The notes under the pieces: generated by a model
Told to the model about the DNA's origin: nothing
Seen by the model: only the letters and a program-made list of their open reading frames with translations
The model's database searches: none
Position numbers and translations under genes: made by a program
Shown: positions 47,802-59,965 of the stretch, one piece after another
Layout: the number at the start of each line of letters is the position of its first letter
Numbering within the stretch: position 1 is the first letter of the stretch
Assembly (NCBI GenBank): GCA_003116995.1
Contig: BDSL01000043.1
Span: 682,001 to 746,000 of the forward strand
Length of the DNA: 64,000 nt
Source: Yamagishiella unicocca
Taxonomy: Eukaryota > Chlorophyta > Chlorophyceae > Chlamydomonadales > Volvocaceae
Reading direction: 5' to 3'

Positions 47802-48715
47802 TCATCCTGTGGTGCGGCGGGGGTGCCGTTGAGGGGGAGGATCGCATGACAGATAAACAGACTCTCGGACGAATGCGCCGCCCAGCGGTGCCCAGGCCGA
47901 ACCCCACGCGCAAAGGAACCATCATCCTGCAGCGCCCGTTTAGGGACCTCCCAACATCCTAACTACCAACGTGCATGGTGTTTCTACCACCCTAGCACTT
48001 CCCCTCGTTCCCCAACGCCGCCAGCAGCTCTAGGAACCAAGCCGCGCGTACAGGCATTTCCGCTGGCAAGACGGTGTAAGGAATGCCAAAGCTACAGGGC
48101 ACGTGGAAGGTCTGGTGTCCTGCACAGCGGTTTCGACCTGCCCCCCTCCCCCCCCCTCGGGTTTCCCTCTTCCCCCCAGCAGATTACCCCCCCCCTAGAT
48201 CGCCTTATCTTGCGCGGGTCATTGGCGGCTGCCGGCCTGGTGAGGCGGCCAAGGTGACACGGCGACCAGCCTATTACTGCTGACGATACGGTCAGGACGG
48301 GTACGTAAGTGCCCTCCCCAGCCGAGTGTTGGCCGCACTTCAGGGCGGGATCCAGACATCCAGACATCCGGACATCCGGGGCCAACCCGTCGCAGCGCAT
48401 TGTGGCCCATTGTGGCCTCAGGGCTCTCGTGACCTGTGTCCGCAGCTTTCCATGGTGGTACTAAGTCAAAACGTAATAATTTATAGGTTCAAAATATATA
48501 CGGACGTGCTAGTTACATGTGGCCGTAGGTCATCCCATGAGCCTGTTCATCATTTTTTGCAGGCTCATAGCTCCGGAACCTCGCTGAACGTAGGGATTGT
48601 CAACCCTTTCACAGGGACAGACCCGCGCTATAACTGCAATTGCACTATACCGGTAGCCTCGACAAACCACTGTTACCGAGCGCGCAGCTAGGAAGCCATC
48701 AGTATCCTGATATGC
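47425..48715 (+). repeat. Long direct repeat, copy 2 (about 1.3 kb)
   Basis: Second copy of the repeat at 42915-44699, shorter by about 500 bp. It lies between the minisatellite gene and the exon chain at 48.8-51.1 kb and supplies the last part of the open frame ending at 47801. Confidence 0.85.
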
Positions 48716-48862
48716 GCAGATATTACTCGCTGTGCTAGCGGCACATTGATATGCTAGCCGGATTGTGCTTTTTTGCAGGAACGTGCTTACCCCGGCGCCG
48801 TGAGGCTGCGTGCGGCGTCGGCCGGATGAGCATTACGGGGCAAACTGGGCACCGTATTTGAG

Positions 48863-51118
48863 GAAACCGTCGTTGAGTACGTGGCCATACAGCTTGGCCT
48901 CTTTGCCGGTGAGCGAGGGATCTCCCGCAAGCTCAGTATTGCGCCCGAGCTGGGGCCCCTGGTGTCCGAGCTGCACGACCTGTTCTGGCCGCGGCATCAG
49001 CAGCAGGGGATACCTCGCTCCTACAGCCGGGACGTCATCGATGAGCAGGTGCAGCAGGTGTGCAAGAACCACTGACATAGGACCTTGCAGGCGCTTGATT
49101 GTCGCCACCAGGGGTTTGCGTACCGGCCCGCAGGCTGAGGCGAGCATCCCGCCCCACGCGACCATACACACATACGTCGATTCACACGGCAACACATCGC
49201 CATCGTGAACTCAGCCCTTTGCACGCGCATTTCCAGTCAGTGTCGCTATTATTTTAGCGGGGTACTGGAAGGGGATCGTAGACGGAAGTATGTGATGCAT
49301 GTTAGCTGCTGCGGTGCAATGCGACACGGATTTCTGTTGGGATGACCCTTACGCATTTCATAGCTTTACGTCAACGATATGCTGTTGCGGTCTCACTTCC
49401 TGGCTTGGTCCGTCCGCGCACCCCACAGAGCGAGGACGCTTTCGGAGGCTCTAGGGCACTTTCGGGACCTGGCACCGGCAGCACCCTCCCCTGTCCGGAG
49501 GACGCCTCAACAATCTGTTGTCTTGATCACCAGTCCAAGTATCATCCGAGAGTCGAGGTAAGCGTGGGTCTTAGGATCTGGCGGAAATCAGCAGTCGTTC
49601 CCAGGGGTCGCCGCCCGGTAAGACGTTCCGCAGCTCGCGCGTGTGCCTAGGCGCTGCTGCTGGCGCGCGTGCCCTTCAGACACCGGATTGCAGCTGCACA
49701 ATGGATACGACAGGTATTTTTGTTAGAAGTCGTTGCATGACAATCGCGTCTTTTATCATCCACAGCTCATGTCAAGTGTGCGTGAAGTGCCTTACCGGAC
49801 AGCGTCAGCAGCATTTGAAAGGTGGCGGATGCCGGCCCCTCCCTTTCACCAGTTTCACCATGCTCAGGGGCGGCCTTACAGCATGTCGACACGCGGCAGC
49901 GACGCGCCATCGCGCTTCGGTGCCGCCGACGAGCACCGGTTTGGTGAAGACGCCGAAGCTGAGCGTTGCCCTGAGAGCACATGCGTGAGCTATGATGGTC
50001 GAGCATAGGCACGGAGGACAATCTTTAGGGGGCTGGCTGCAACGCGTGACGTGGAACCACCTTGTCTGTCTGCTGGTTTTCATGTGGTGTAAACCCAGCG
50101 TGATGCGTGTGGGGGTAATGCCGCGGGTGCGAGTGTCGTCGGAGCTCGTCGGTCATCAGCGCCGATCACAACTCCACGCACCCTGCTGCGAATCGCCCGC
50201 AGGCTACGGGAACAACGGCGCGGATGGAGGGGACAACACTGACGACGTGCAGACCACTGGCATCGACGACGCTGCTGCCCATGGATCGGCAACCCGCCAG
50301 CCCGAGCTGGGTGGCAGCGCTTGGCGGGGCTGGCAGCCCGGCACTTGAGGACTACAGCGGCTTCTGCTGGACCAGCCCTGACGAGTCCATAGCGGTGCCT
50401 GGTACACGGTTGCATGTGGACAGACAAGGTGAGTGTTGGGAGGCTGCAAACTGCAGAGTCGGCTGTGTTTACGAGCGTGTTCTTCACCCAGTTCCTAACT
50501 ACATCGTAGTTTGCCAAAGGACCTCATACCCGGGTTTCCGTGGCGCATCGCTAGGTAGGGGACTCGAAGGTGTGTCAAACACGATAAGTCATACAAACTG
50601 GACTAGAGCCACCTGAACAGCCCCGCAAGCTGCAAGTACTTGGTGCCTGTGCCTGAGCTACGGCCTTTCTGCAATATGGCGCTGTGCCATCGATGGAAGA
50701 CGGTTTCATCTCAGATGCCTCGGGCGATGCGAATGCTGCCCCATACCCCCGTGTACATTGCTGCGGATACGCTTGGCAGCCCCCCGAAAGCCTTCCGGGC
50801 CTTCCCTCGCCAGCAAAGCCTGCCCACGCAAAGTACGCATCTACTGAACATACGATGGTTGACAGTTCGCCTTCAAATTGGCGGATGGATGAGCTGCTGG
50901 GCCCCTGCACCAGCGGCTGCACCACCAGCACTTCAACGCTGTCTGTCTACGGGCTCCGTGACAACGAGGTGTACGAGCAGATTGATGATGAGGGCACGTA
51001 CACCGAGTCCACCACCACCACCTTTCCTCTAGAGGTGTGCATGTTGCTATGCTAACATGCGCAGCCGGAGCCTGCTTCCCTGTCTCGCCCTACCACACCC
51101 CCCAGCCGGGAAAAATGA
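48863..51118 (+). CDS. Unknown multi-exon protein, 5' end uncertain
   Basis: Exons: 48863-49057, 49429-49557, 49766-49984, 50203-50428, 50658-51034, 51065-51118 (TGA); all phases close. The first exon reads VEYVAIQLGLFAGERGISRK and LVSELHDLFWPRHQQQG. Later exons are Ser/Thr/Pro-rich and acidic (NEVYEQIDDEGTYTESTTTT) with paired Cys. I recognise no family. The frame of the first exon extends back to an acceptor at 48778, but a TGA at 48827 interrupts it. Either the gene is broken, or a 63 bp intron 48800-48862 removes the stop, keeping phase. In both cases the 5' part is missing here and could be the gene at 45024, with the direct repeat in the intron between them. Confidence 0.55.
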
Positions 51119-51153
51119 GCGAAAAATGGCCTCCGAGAGGAGGGTCTGAACGC

Positions 51154-51158
51154 TGTAA
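51154..51158 (+). terminator. Candidate TGTAA poly(A) signal
   Basis: TGTAA 36 bp after the TGA at 51116-51118. This would give an unusually short 3' UTR. Confidence 0.4.
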
Positions 51159-51359
51159 GATGGCTCTGTGTGTGCTGCTGTCAAACGCGTGTGTGCGTCA
51201 TAACAATGCTTGACTGGCGGTGTTTGTCAATGTCTGTCGTACCGGCAACGATTTCATATCTGCATAGCCCTGCGATTCCAGATTCCCAGTGGTTCCGTCC
51301 GTGGCGATACGTCGAGATTCCGTTACGTTGAATGATGAGCGTTTTGTCTAACCATTGTA

Positions 51360-51505
51360 AGCCAAGCAGACTCCCACCCGGCGGCCCTTCCGCCTGAGGC
51401 CCCAACGAAGACCACCAGCTGTAGTAAGCGTGCGAGCAACCAAGCACCCCCAACCGAACAGGGAAACAAGCGAAAACTGAAACGTGAGAGCACTAACGGT
51501 ATTCG
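51360..51505 (-). repeat. Dispersed repeat, copy 2
   Basis: Reverse-complement relative of 16297-16435 (CCCCCAACCGAACAGGG and GAGCACTAACGGTATTCG shared), diverged elsewhere. The rest of 51160-52687 shows no gene; the last part must hold the promoter and leader of the gene starting at 52688. Confidence 0.6.
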
Positions 51506-52687
51506 AGATGTTTGTCACTTACGACGTGATGAAGTAATAATCGATACAGTGCCCCCCAGACCTCAATACACCGCCTGATACCGAGCCACAGGAAGAACAG
51601 GGGGGGCCATCCGACCGAGATACTGTAGACCACCGAAACCTCTGAACACAGCTCTAAGGACAAACAGCAGCAGCACGCCTAGGGGGCGTATCGCATGCGC
51701 GTTTTATGCAACTTCCGTCAGTCTAGCAGCCGGCTACCAACTGCTACCACCAGGAGCTCCCTGAGGACGAAATTGGAGAACGCGGGGGAGACCGAGGGAG
51801 ATCTGCAGCCTGCTTGTGTAAACCTGCCCGACCATACGCCACCAGCATGGAATATCTTAACCGCTGGCCTGCTGTACGACTCAGTTTCTTATGTGCGCAT
51901 ACAAACGCTTTGTCCCAATGCTGACAGACGTGAAACGGCGATCCGGACCTTCCTTTTGAGACACGGAAACCAACTACAATCCGATTTATAAACCAAATCA
52001 AACTGCTCCGCCAACATGGCGACCTCCGAATGAACGCAACGCGTGAGCAGAAACGTTAGAGAGCCCTCAACGTCGGTAGGGCCAACATTCGAGCATGAAA
52101 TATTAAAACAGGATGTCCTGTAGGGTTTCAATTGCTTATATACCGTGCTTCTAGGGCGGCGGCGTGCAGAAGTGAGAAGTCCAGAAGGTCTGCCTATGCA
52201 AACCAAACGGAGCGCATTTCCTTTCCAAGTAAGTATCCAAGTAAGCATCCAAGTAAGCGTCACATCTCGGTTGGCGAGGACCAACACAAGCACAGACATG
52301 CAACAGCTGAGAGACAGCTGAGGACACGAGGCTCCGTGCACCGGTGGTAGCTGTTCTGTAATAGGATTCCCACTTGCAAGACACGTAGTAGGCAATGTGC
52401 GTAATCGTCGCATGTTGTGTTCGACCGGTTTGGTATGCCCTGGGGGTTGGGCCTTATACTCAGGCGACCTTTACGATAACCTAAAGGGCCATCGACCATG
52501 AACTGAAAGCTATTTTTGTTTCTCCAGATTTTACAGTTGCTAAATATAACGCAATTGAAATAGGACACCAATTGATTGCCTCAGCGAAAGTACCCCTACC
52601 TGCACATCCCGGACAATTGCCTCCACGCCCCTCAAAGCTCACTGCGGCCATCTCTTGGAGATCAGGGGTACACTTTATCTGGATTAG

Positions 52688-55206
52688 ATGGCTATCGCAT
52701 CTGTTCAGTCTTCCGGCCGCGCCGCCCAGCATTCTGCAGGCCACATCAAGCCTCGGCAGCCTCGCCGCATTATTGTTGCCGTGCCTTTGAGCTCGGCAGC
52801 ATGCTTCAGCGGCCGAGAGGAGCCCCTGCAAACGGCAGCTTGGAGTGCTCGTCTGCGCATGCCAGAACGTTCGAACCGGCTGCTGCTTCGCGTTTCTACC
52901 TCGGAGTCCGTCGCGGCCTCGAGCACTAGTCTCAGCAAGCATCAAACCCATAAGAATCAACCAAGCGCGCACGACGAGGTCTATGGCGAGATGTAAGTTC
53001 AAACAGCATTGCCTAGCACTGTTCAAATGTTAATGGAGCTAGGTTTCAACCACTTATGTGGGTATTGAGGTTGTATGAGTTATACTACGGGGTATACCTC
53101 GTTTCCGTCGTGTCGACGTGCATCAGAGCCTTGCCCCTTTCATTTGCGTCGTCGCTGCCTGTTGCGTTTGCAGCTCTTGCCCAATGGGTGGTGTCGAGGC
53201 CATTATGCGCAAGGCCTCCCAGGGCATTTTGACGACAACGCCAGGCGCCACCCTTCAAGAAATTATGCCGCTCCTCAACAAGGTCACAGGCCTTCCTGTC
53301 CTTGATGGCAATGGATCAGTTACCGGCGTCATCAGTCGGAAGGACATAATTCGTGTGCGCAAATCTGGTGGCATCATGACGGAGAAGGTCCAGAAGCACA
53401 TGACGAGCCCTGCTCTTACTGTTCCACTTCGCGCGACCGTCCAGGACGCAGCTGACCTGATGCTTCAGTACGCCATCCGCCGGTTGCCCGTCGTGGATGA
53501 CAACGGTGAGTTTAACCCGGCAATCGTTTGTAGGACCCTGCCGTGTATGTGCAGGTACACTTTTAGCCCGTGGTGGCACTTACCCCGACCTCCACGTACG
53601 ATATATAAGATGAGCATTGCCAGGAGCCGTAAGATGACCTTTACTTAGCTTCACCTCTGCGGCAGGCCGTCCCGTGGGTGTCGTGTCCCGCTCGGACATC
53701 TTCAGGCCCCTCGGCGACTATAACAAAGTAATGGAGGAGGAGCTGGCGATGCTGGCGGGCAAGGGCAGCTGGCAGATCAAGGTGGGGGGGCCCTGGCACT
53801 TCGTTGGGTTTAGGGTATTAAGATGATATGCTGGAGTGGGTGGATGAAGGGTCAGCGTGTTAATGCAGAAGCGTTTGCCTGGCCTTCCGTTGGGACGTCA
53901 TCTACTCTTTTCCTCAGCTGCAAAGCGAGCAGGTCGCGTCGCGCGCTTGGTGGCGTGGAGGCTGTGCGGCGTAGCCTTGCGCACCACTTTGTTGAATCTG
54001 GCCAGTTAACGAGTTGCCATGGAACCAGAGACGCAGCTTCAGGAGTTCCAACATAATTTGTGATGTTTCCGGCCAACTTGTGCGTTGTGGTTGCCGGTTA
54101 TCTCTCTCCTGCCTGCAGTACCTGTTCGACGGCAGCTGCCCAATTTGCTCTTCGATGAAGGAGCTGCTTGACCGCCAGGATAAGGTACGAAAAGCTTTAC
54201 GTGGCTTCGCAAGGTATACGCGACTGCGTCAGGTTGTTTTGACACTGCCAGGTCTTAGATGACGAACATTGAGATGTGCATCAGAGGCTTCCGTGTAGTG
54301 CCTTGAATGTGCACTTCATAACGGCTGCCCATCTTGTGCTCCTGTGCTGCCGTCGGCCGCAAGCCCCTGCGACCGCCGTTCGATTAGCTCCTGGTTACTA
54401 ATCCTCGTCGGCTTTGTCCTTCGGTCCCCAGGGCGTTGGGCGAATTATCTTTGTGGACGTGTCTTCGTCCAAGTACCGGCCCTCCAGGAACATGGGTATC
54501 AGCCAGGACGAGGCGATGACCACAATCCACGCGATCCGGCCCGACGGCTCGGTGCTGATGGTGGGTCAGATCAAGGGGAGGAGCACTGAGGGGAGATCCA
54601 GAAGCCGTGCCTTCCAATATCTTTTGCGTGAAGAGGGGGAATGCGCATCCGGGTGGGGGTGCGAGGTGGAGTGCCTCGCTGCCGAATGGACCAAAAGTCC
54701 GCAGTTGTTTCGTCGCGTCCAGAACTCATGAGACCTACCTTACGCCTGGGCGCGGACAGCAAACGCCACTGCACATCGTTGTCTGCCACTATTGCATCTA
54801 TTAGTCCAGCAACGCGCACGTAAACCCGACTTCGATCAAGATCTTGTAATGTGCACATGCGTATGACACCTTTCAGATGTTTGGTCGGTTCGCTTAATCA
54901 GCGGAAATGCTGGGAAAGGGCGGGAAAGGGCTGTGAATCGCTCCCTTTCCGTCCCACCTGTGAACACAGGGCACCAGCGCCATTCGCGCAATGTACACGG
55001 TGGTGGGTCTGGGGTGGCTGGCCTTCCTCATGGAGCTGCCGCTCTTCACCAACGCCGTGGACGTGCTGTACGAGTTCATTTCCCGCAACCGCATCTCGCT
55101 GGGTGGCGCCATGGACACCCTGCTGGCGGGCAAGAAGCTGCAGATGAGCAAGGCGGGCATCACCACGTGCTCGGATGTCGATGAGGAGTGCAGCGTGGAC
55201 TGGTAG
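52688..55206 (+). CDS. CBS-pair / DCC (DUF393) fusion protein, probably plastid-targeted
   Basis: Exons: 52688-52992, 53174-53505, 53666-53781, 54119-54184, 54432-54560, 54970-55206; 1185 nt, 394 residues, all phases close. Residues 1 to about 100 are Ser/Arg/Ala-rich with few acidic residues, typical of a chloroplast transit peptide. Two CBS motifs follow: about 110-165 (GLPVLDGNGSVTGVISRKDI) and about 173-225 (RRLPVVDDNGRPVGVVSRSD), which pair to bind adenosine nucleotides. Residues 252-394 form a DCC domain: YLFDGSCPICSSM has the signature Asp255-x2-Cys258-x2-Cys261, then GRIIFVDVSS, AMTTIHAIRPDGS, and a hydrophobic VVGLGWLAFLMELP. DCC proteins are thioredoxin-like and presumed disulfide-active. 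The combination suggests nucleotide-regulated redox function in the plastid; that role is inference. Confidence 0.9.
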
Positions 55207-58200
55207 GAGGCTGTTGGTGTGGAGGCCAGTGAAGGAGGGATGGATGAAGCGGGGGGGGGGACCAAGTCGGAGCTGGGAGCCGCTTCCGAGCTTGTTGTCC
55301 TTGGTGACGGCGAACAGGTGGAAGACTGGTGGTCTGGGGGTGTACCCGCCACGTGAGGAGCCGGGATACGCCCGACCAAGAGGGATGCGCTGCTGCTGGG
55401 GCAGGGACGTGTCGTGAAGATGGTGGGGGATGGATGCGTCCGGCGGCGAGGAGAACGGAGGCGGCCTGTGGGCCTCCTCATGAGTGCGGCAAAGGAGGTC
55501 CAAAGCCATTAGGGAGCAGCGGTGATGAGCGCGAATGCGGCGAGTGTGATTGTTGTCTCGCGGGGTTTGGGGGGGCCAGCTTACCCCTTGAGCAGCGTAC
55601 CTTATTAATCTATGATGTTGACACTGTCCTGTGTCCCATGCGTTTTTGGTTGGTGCTTGCTGCATTGGCGGCGCCGGCCGTTACCTGTGCGCCGACCCGT
55701 TTGCCTCGTGCTGCCGTACGGCGGGGTAGGGGCGGCTGGCTTGACGCCTGTCCGTCGGTCCTCGCTCGCTAGTCCCCAACCTTTCCACCTCGTAGCAATT
55801 GGGCTAATCGTGGGATGTGGTGGGATCTTGTGACGCGTTCCTTCTTTATTCGGTCTTGCGGGGTTGAGGAATGTTCCTGTGCGCCCAAGCCGGAACCAGA
55901 CATGTGACATGTGGACGCAGCGGCTGTGCACTTGGAGCGCTCGCCTGCGCACGAACCCCAGACCCCAGCCGGACATCCTTACTTTGCCTGCTAGGGGTGG
56001 TGGTTGTGTGTGTGCGTGCCTGGTCCACTGCGTAGGAGGAGGAGATGGTTGGCACTGCCGGCCTGGCAACGATGATCATTGCGAATAATTCCAATAAACA
56101 ACCGTGCCGAGTGGTGGGGGGTGCCTGTGCTTCGGGCGCCCGTGTTGCCTGCGCCGTCAGTGATACGATCCCGTGACGCGGTGCTCCTGGCACACCGCTT
56201 TGCGTGCATGCGCCATGACATTTTAAGATGGCGCGGCGGTCCACCGGTCAGCGGTTGTGGCGGCCGCGACAGGTTGGCGGCCGTAGCCGCCCGATGCCAT
56301 AGGCCGCCGCGCGCCGCTGCCCGCTCGAACGCGAACGCCGCTGCTTCTATCCTCCAGCGTCTCCTGGTCGGGGTCGCGCTGGAGGTGGTGATAGGGGTTC
56401 CAATCTTACAAGAGGGTTGCGCATACCCGCCTTGACGAGACGGCGCAGTAAGGGCACCACAACCGCTCGTTGACCTATTCGCCTCTGCCGCTTTGCGCCA
56501 GAGTACCATGTTGGCTTGTGTCTTGCGGCCTTGTGTGTGATGGGTTGATGGCGGCTCGAGGAGGCATAGGTTGGCGGTTTAGGTTGGTAGGTGTGCGTGC
56601 ACGGGTATAGCGGTTGGCCCTGCGTTTGACATCGGACGGGACGGGGTCTTTTGTTCTAAATCTGCTCATGTCACCCTTGGTTTGCGATGTACGGGGTATT
56701 AGTAATCAGTAGTGACGGCTGCCTGCGTATTATTGCATCTTGTATTAGGTGTTTGGGTCCGGAAGGAATTGAAATAACCCTCCATGCGGTATGGCTCCGC
56801 GAGTGCGGCGGACGAGACAGTGGGACAGTGGAAGGTAGAAATGTGCACCTGAGAGTTTGAGAGCGGTGGAGCATGCATCTACCCATTACCCATCACCTGG
56901 GGGCGAGGCGCCGCGGAACTTTGGTAGAGAGGATTATGATAGCGCATCCCCTGGACGAGCCCGTCGCAAACCCTGAGGGTCTGGCACCCGTATGTGGACT
57001 GTTCGTGGGGGTGACTGTACCTAAATCTTTGGCTGACGTTTGCCGTAGTTATGGTCGTTATCCTACTGCACACGTTTGTGCGCCTCCGCGGCGTTCCACA
57101 ATGATCGTATTATTGTTGCAGGCGAAGAATCACATAATTTTATGAAACAGGCGGAAGAAGCCAAAAGAGCTGCCATGAGCGAGGCGCGCAGTAGCCTGCT
57201 TTGTCTGATGTACGACACGCGTTTGCTCCATGGCTGGAGAGGAGCTAGTGCTCAAGTGTAAGACACCGCGGGGCCCACCATTGCTGATTGTGTCCCAACA
57301 GATGCCGTTGGCAGCCTGCTGCGCGGCTGCCTAGGTACTGGCACTGCCTATACACACGATGTCTACAAGGGTCACATGCGCTGGGAATCGTGAACTCAGC
57401 TGGGGCTGCGTGGAATCGAGTAGCTTTTCAACTGCAGGAAAGACAGACTTGTACGTACTTTTTACAGTAGGTTCCCGACGTAGGGCCATTGGGTACATTC
57501 CCTGACACTTAAAAGTTGAAGGAAGTCATCACAATGTTGAGGTGGCAAGCACCCTGTATTACCTGGACGTACGTGAAGCTGGCGCTGACGTCTCCCCTGC
57601 AAGTGACCGCAAGCATTCCAGACCCCTGTGGCACTTGCGCAGTCCTATTTGCATGGGGACGAAAGGCCCGGCAGAGGTGTGATCACGTCACCTTCACATG
57701 GCTCGAAAAATCAGAGGTGATCACGTCAGCTTGACATGGCTCGAAAAATCAGTGCGGCCAGGAAACCACCAGTTGGCAGGCATAAATCACCCTCCATGCA
57801 CACTGGATGCCTCCCAACGCGTCTGACGACCGTCGCGCATCAGATACCAGCTACAGTTGCTTACGTATTGAGTGAAACATGTGGCGACGTATGTCCGGCA
57901 GATAAGATACCAGTAGGATTGCCACGAGACTCCATCATCAATGCCAGCTATCCGGGTGTGAGGACAGCCCCGTTGGTGAACGAAAATCAGTAGGCGATAG
58001 CGACGAGGGGGACTGATCCGCTTCACTGCCCCCCACACGGCCGATAGAAACGCATCTTCAATAAACGGGTTCCAGTGGCCACATGGGCATCCATGATTAC
58101 TCAAGGGTAAACATGAACCACTTAATCATTATGTTGTAAAACAGAAGATCACGTAGTTATTATGTACGCACGCTTACTGCAGCTCTGCTCCAACTTCCAA

Positions 58201-59965
58201 TGAAATGGTACGTGGCAATCACTGAGGGACGTGGTATCTACAAATCATACACGAGTCTGTACTTTTCCTGAAACAAAGGAGGGGTCAGCACGGTTAGTAG
58301 CAGTTACCGCGAGATCGATGAAAAAACGGTTATAACATTTGGCAGGGAATGAAAATGGATAGATACACCATGACACCGTTTCCTCTGCGCAACCACGTAG
58401 TACTTGTGCCAGAATGCCACGACGTTATAAAGGCTTGAAGCATGTGCTTCGCTGCCAATCTGAAAGTGCCAGGTGGTTTCAAACTGCTGAGATCTTCCAA
58501 CGAGCTGACAGGAGGCCTCCCATGCCTCGCCAAACAGTTGGCGGCCAAGAATGATCCGCTAACGAACCAGACATTTGCGGAAATATTTAGTACGGAAGAC
58601 GAAACCATGGCTGCCATCCGGCCGCCTGAAAAAATGCCGATTTACGTGCTTATCATATGATATGTGAATGGACGCCGGGGCATGAGAACAGCCACTATGA
58701 AGAAAGTAGCGAAATCGCCACAACGGAAAGAAGACACCAACTTGGTTGCCGGCATGCCGTGTCACCCAACCCCGGCAATACCCTGAAAAAGACAATGGCT
58801 GCGATGACGGGTGGACATGATGCTGGTGCCCACCGGAACACCCTTCACAAACATGGGACAGCACCACCACACCCGCCCAAATAAAACCACCCACCCACCA
58901 TTTTTATTACATTATATATTATGCCATGATAAGGATTACAACAGAGAATACGACGGACACTTCGACAGACTGGCCCCGACACGGACGAGTTCTTATACCG
59001 CGACACACGCAACCGGGAAGCTTTCGGCACCCGACCTGGGCCACCCAATCTCCGTTTCAGCCTCCCTACACCCGGAACTATTCAAAGCGGCAAAAACACC
59101 CAAACAGGCGCTACGCGCCGGGCTACCGGACCCAATCGAACCCCCAACCCTACCCCCCCGCCCCGCCCCCCGCCGACCCTATTCCCCCCGCGTTGCCCCT
59201 GATGTACCGAAATGGAGCAGCGCATCAGCCGCCGTCATTGCCCGCGCTGCTGGCGCCGCGGCTGTCCTCTGCCGCGTTGCCCCTCCCCGCGCTCCCCGCC
59301 ACCAGGCTCCGCCAGCTGCTCCCAGATCAACTGCAGAGCTGCGCTGCGCAGGAGACCCCTCCCCCCTCCCCGCCCACCACACCATTGCCGACTTCAAAAA
59401 GCCCTACCACCACCATTCGTCATCCCTCGCCATCAGTCGTGCACAGGCGCCGCATCGTGTGCGGCGCTAAGAACGCGCACACGGGTTCGCCCTCGGGAGA
59501 ACCCTAGACCGTCCGCGCCGCCCCGACACTGCCAGCCGGGTAGTGGTGCCACATGCCACATGCCAGGGGCTCACCGACCAGGCTCCTTCCGCCCTCCACG
59601 CCCCGCCCCTGCCTCCCGGCCCTGCCTCCCGCCGTTTTGCCTTGCCTAGCTCGGCAATCAACCGCACAAACCCGCCGCGCCCACCCCCTTGTTGTCGCCG
59701 TCGCGGCCGCGGCCGCCAGCGCCGATCTCCCCCCCCGGCCCCGTTCCCCAGCTACTTGCCTCCTCCTCCATCGCCCCTACTACTCGCCCCGCCTCGCCCC
59801 AGCCGGGTCCCCGAGGGCCCTGCTCGCGGTTGCAGCCTCCTGATGCCGCCTGATGCCGCTGCCGTGACGGACCCCTTCCTACTGCCGTACCGCCGTCCAC
59901 GGGCCCTCCACGGCACGGTAGCCGGGCCTTGGGTCAGGGGGGTTTAGGATTTATGTGGGTGGAGC
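55207..59965. other. Intergenic stretch without recognised gene
   Basis: Only short frames lacking splice-consistent partners. 58.9-59.9 kb is C-rich and keeps Pro/Ala-rich frames open, which I attribute to composition. TTACA at about 58907 and 58935 (TGTAA on the minus strand) could be the poly(A) signal of the gene ending at 59966, giving a 3' UTR of about 1 kb. Confidence 0.5.

Noticed and set aside
48833..49195. Minus-strand frame containing VLAHLLHLLIDDVPAVGARY
   Set aside because: Looks protein-like, but the plus-strand frame ends in a proper donor and continues in phase through five further exons.
52481..53026. 181-codon minus-strand frame with Cys-rich sequence
   Set aside because: Lies opposite the transit-peptide exon of the CBS/DCC gene, whose phases close through six exons.
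58926..59507. 193-codon Pro-rich plus-strand frame
   Set aside because: Composition-driven; no start context, splice chain or domain.
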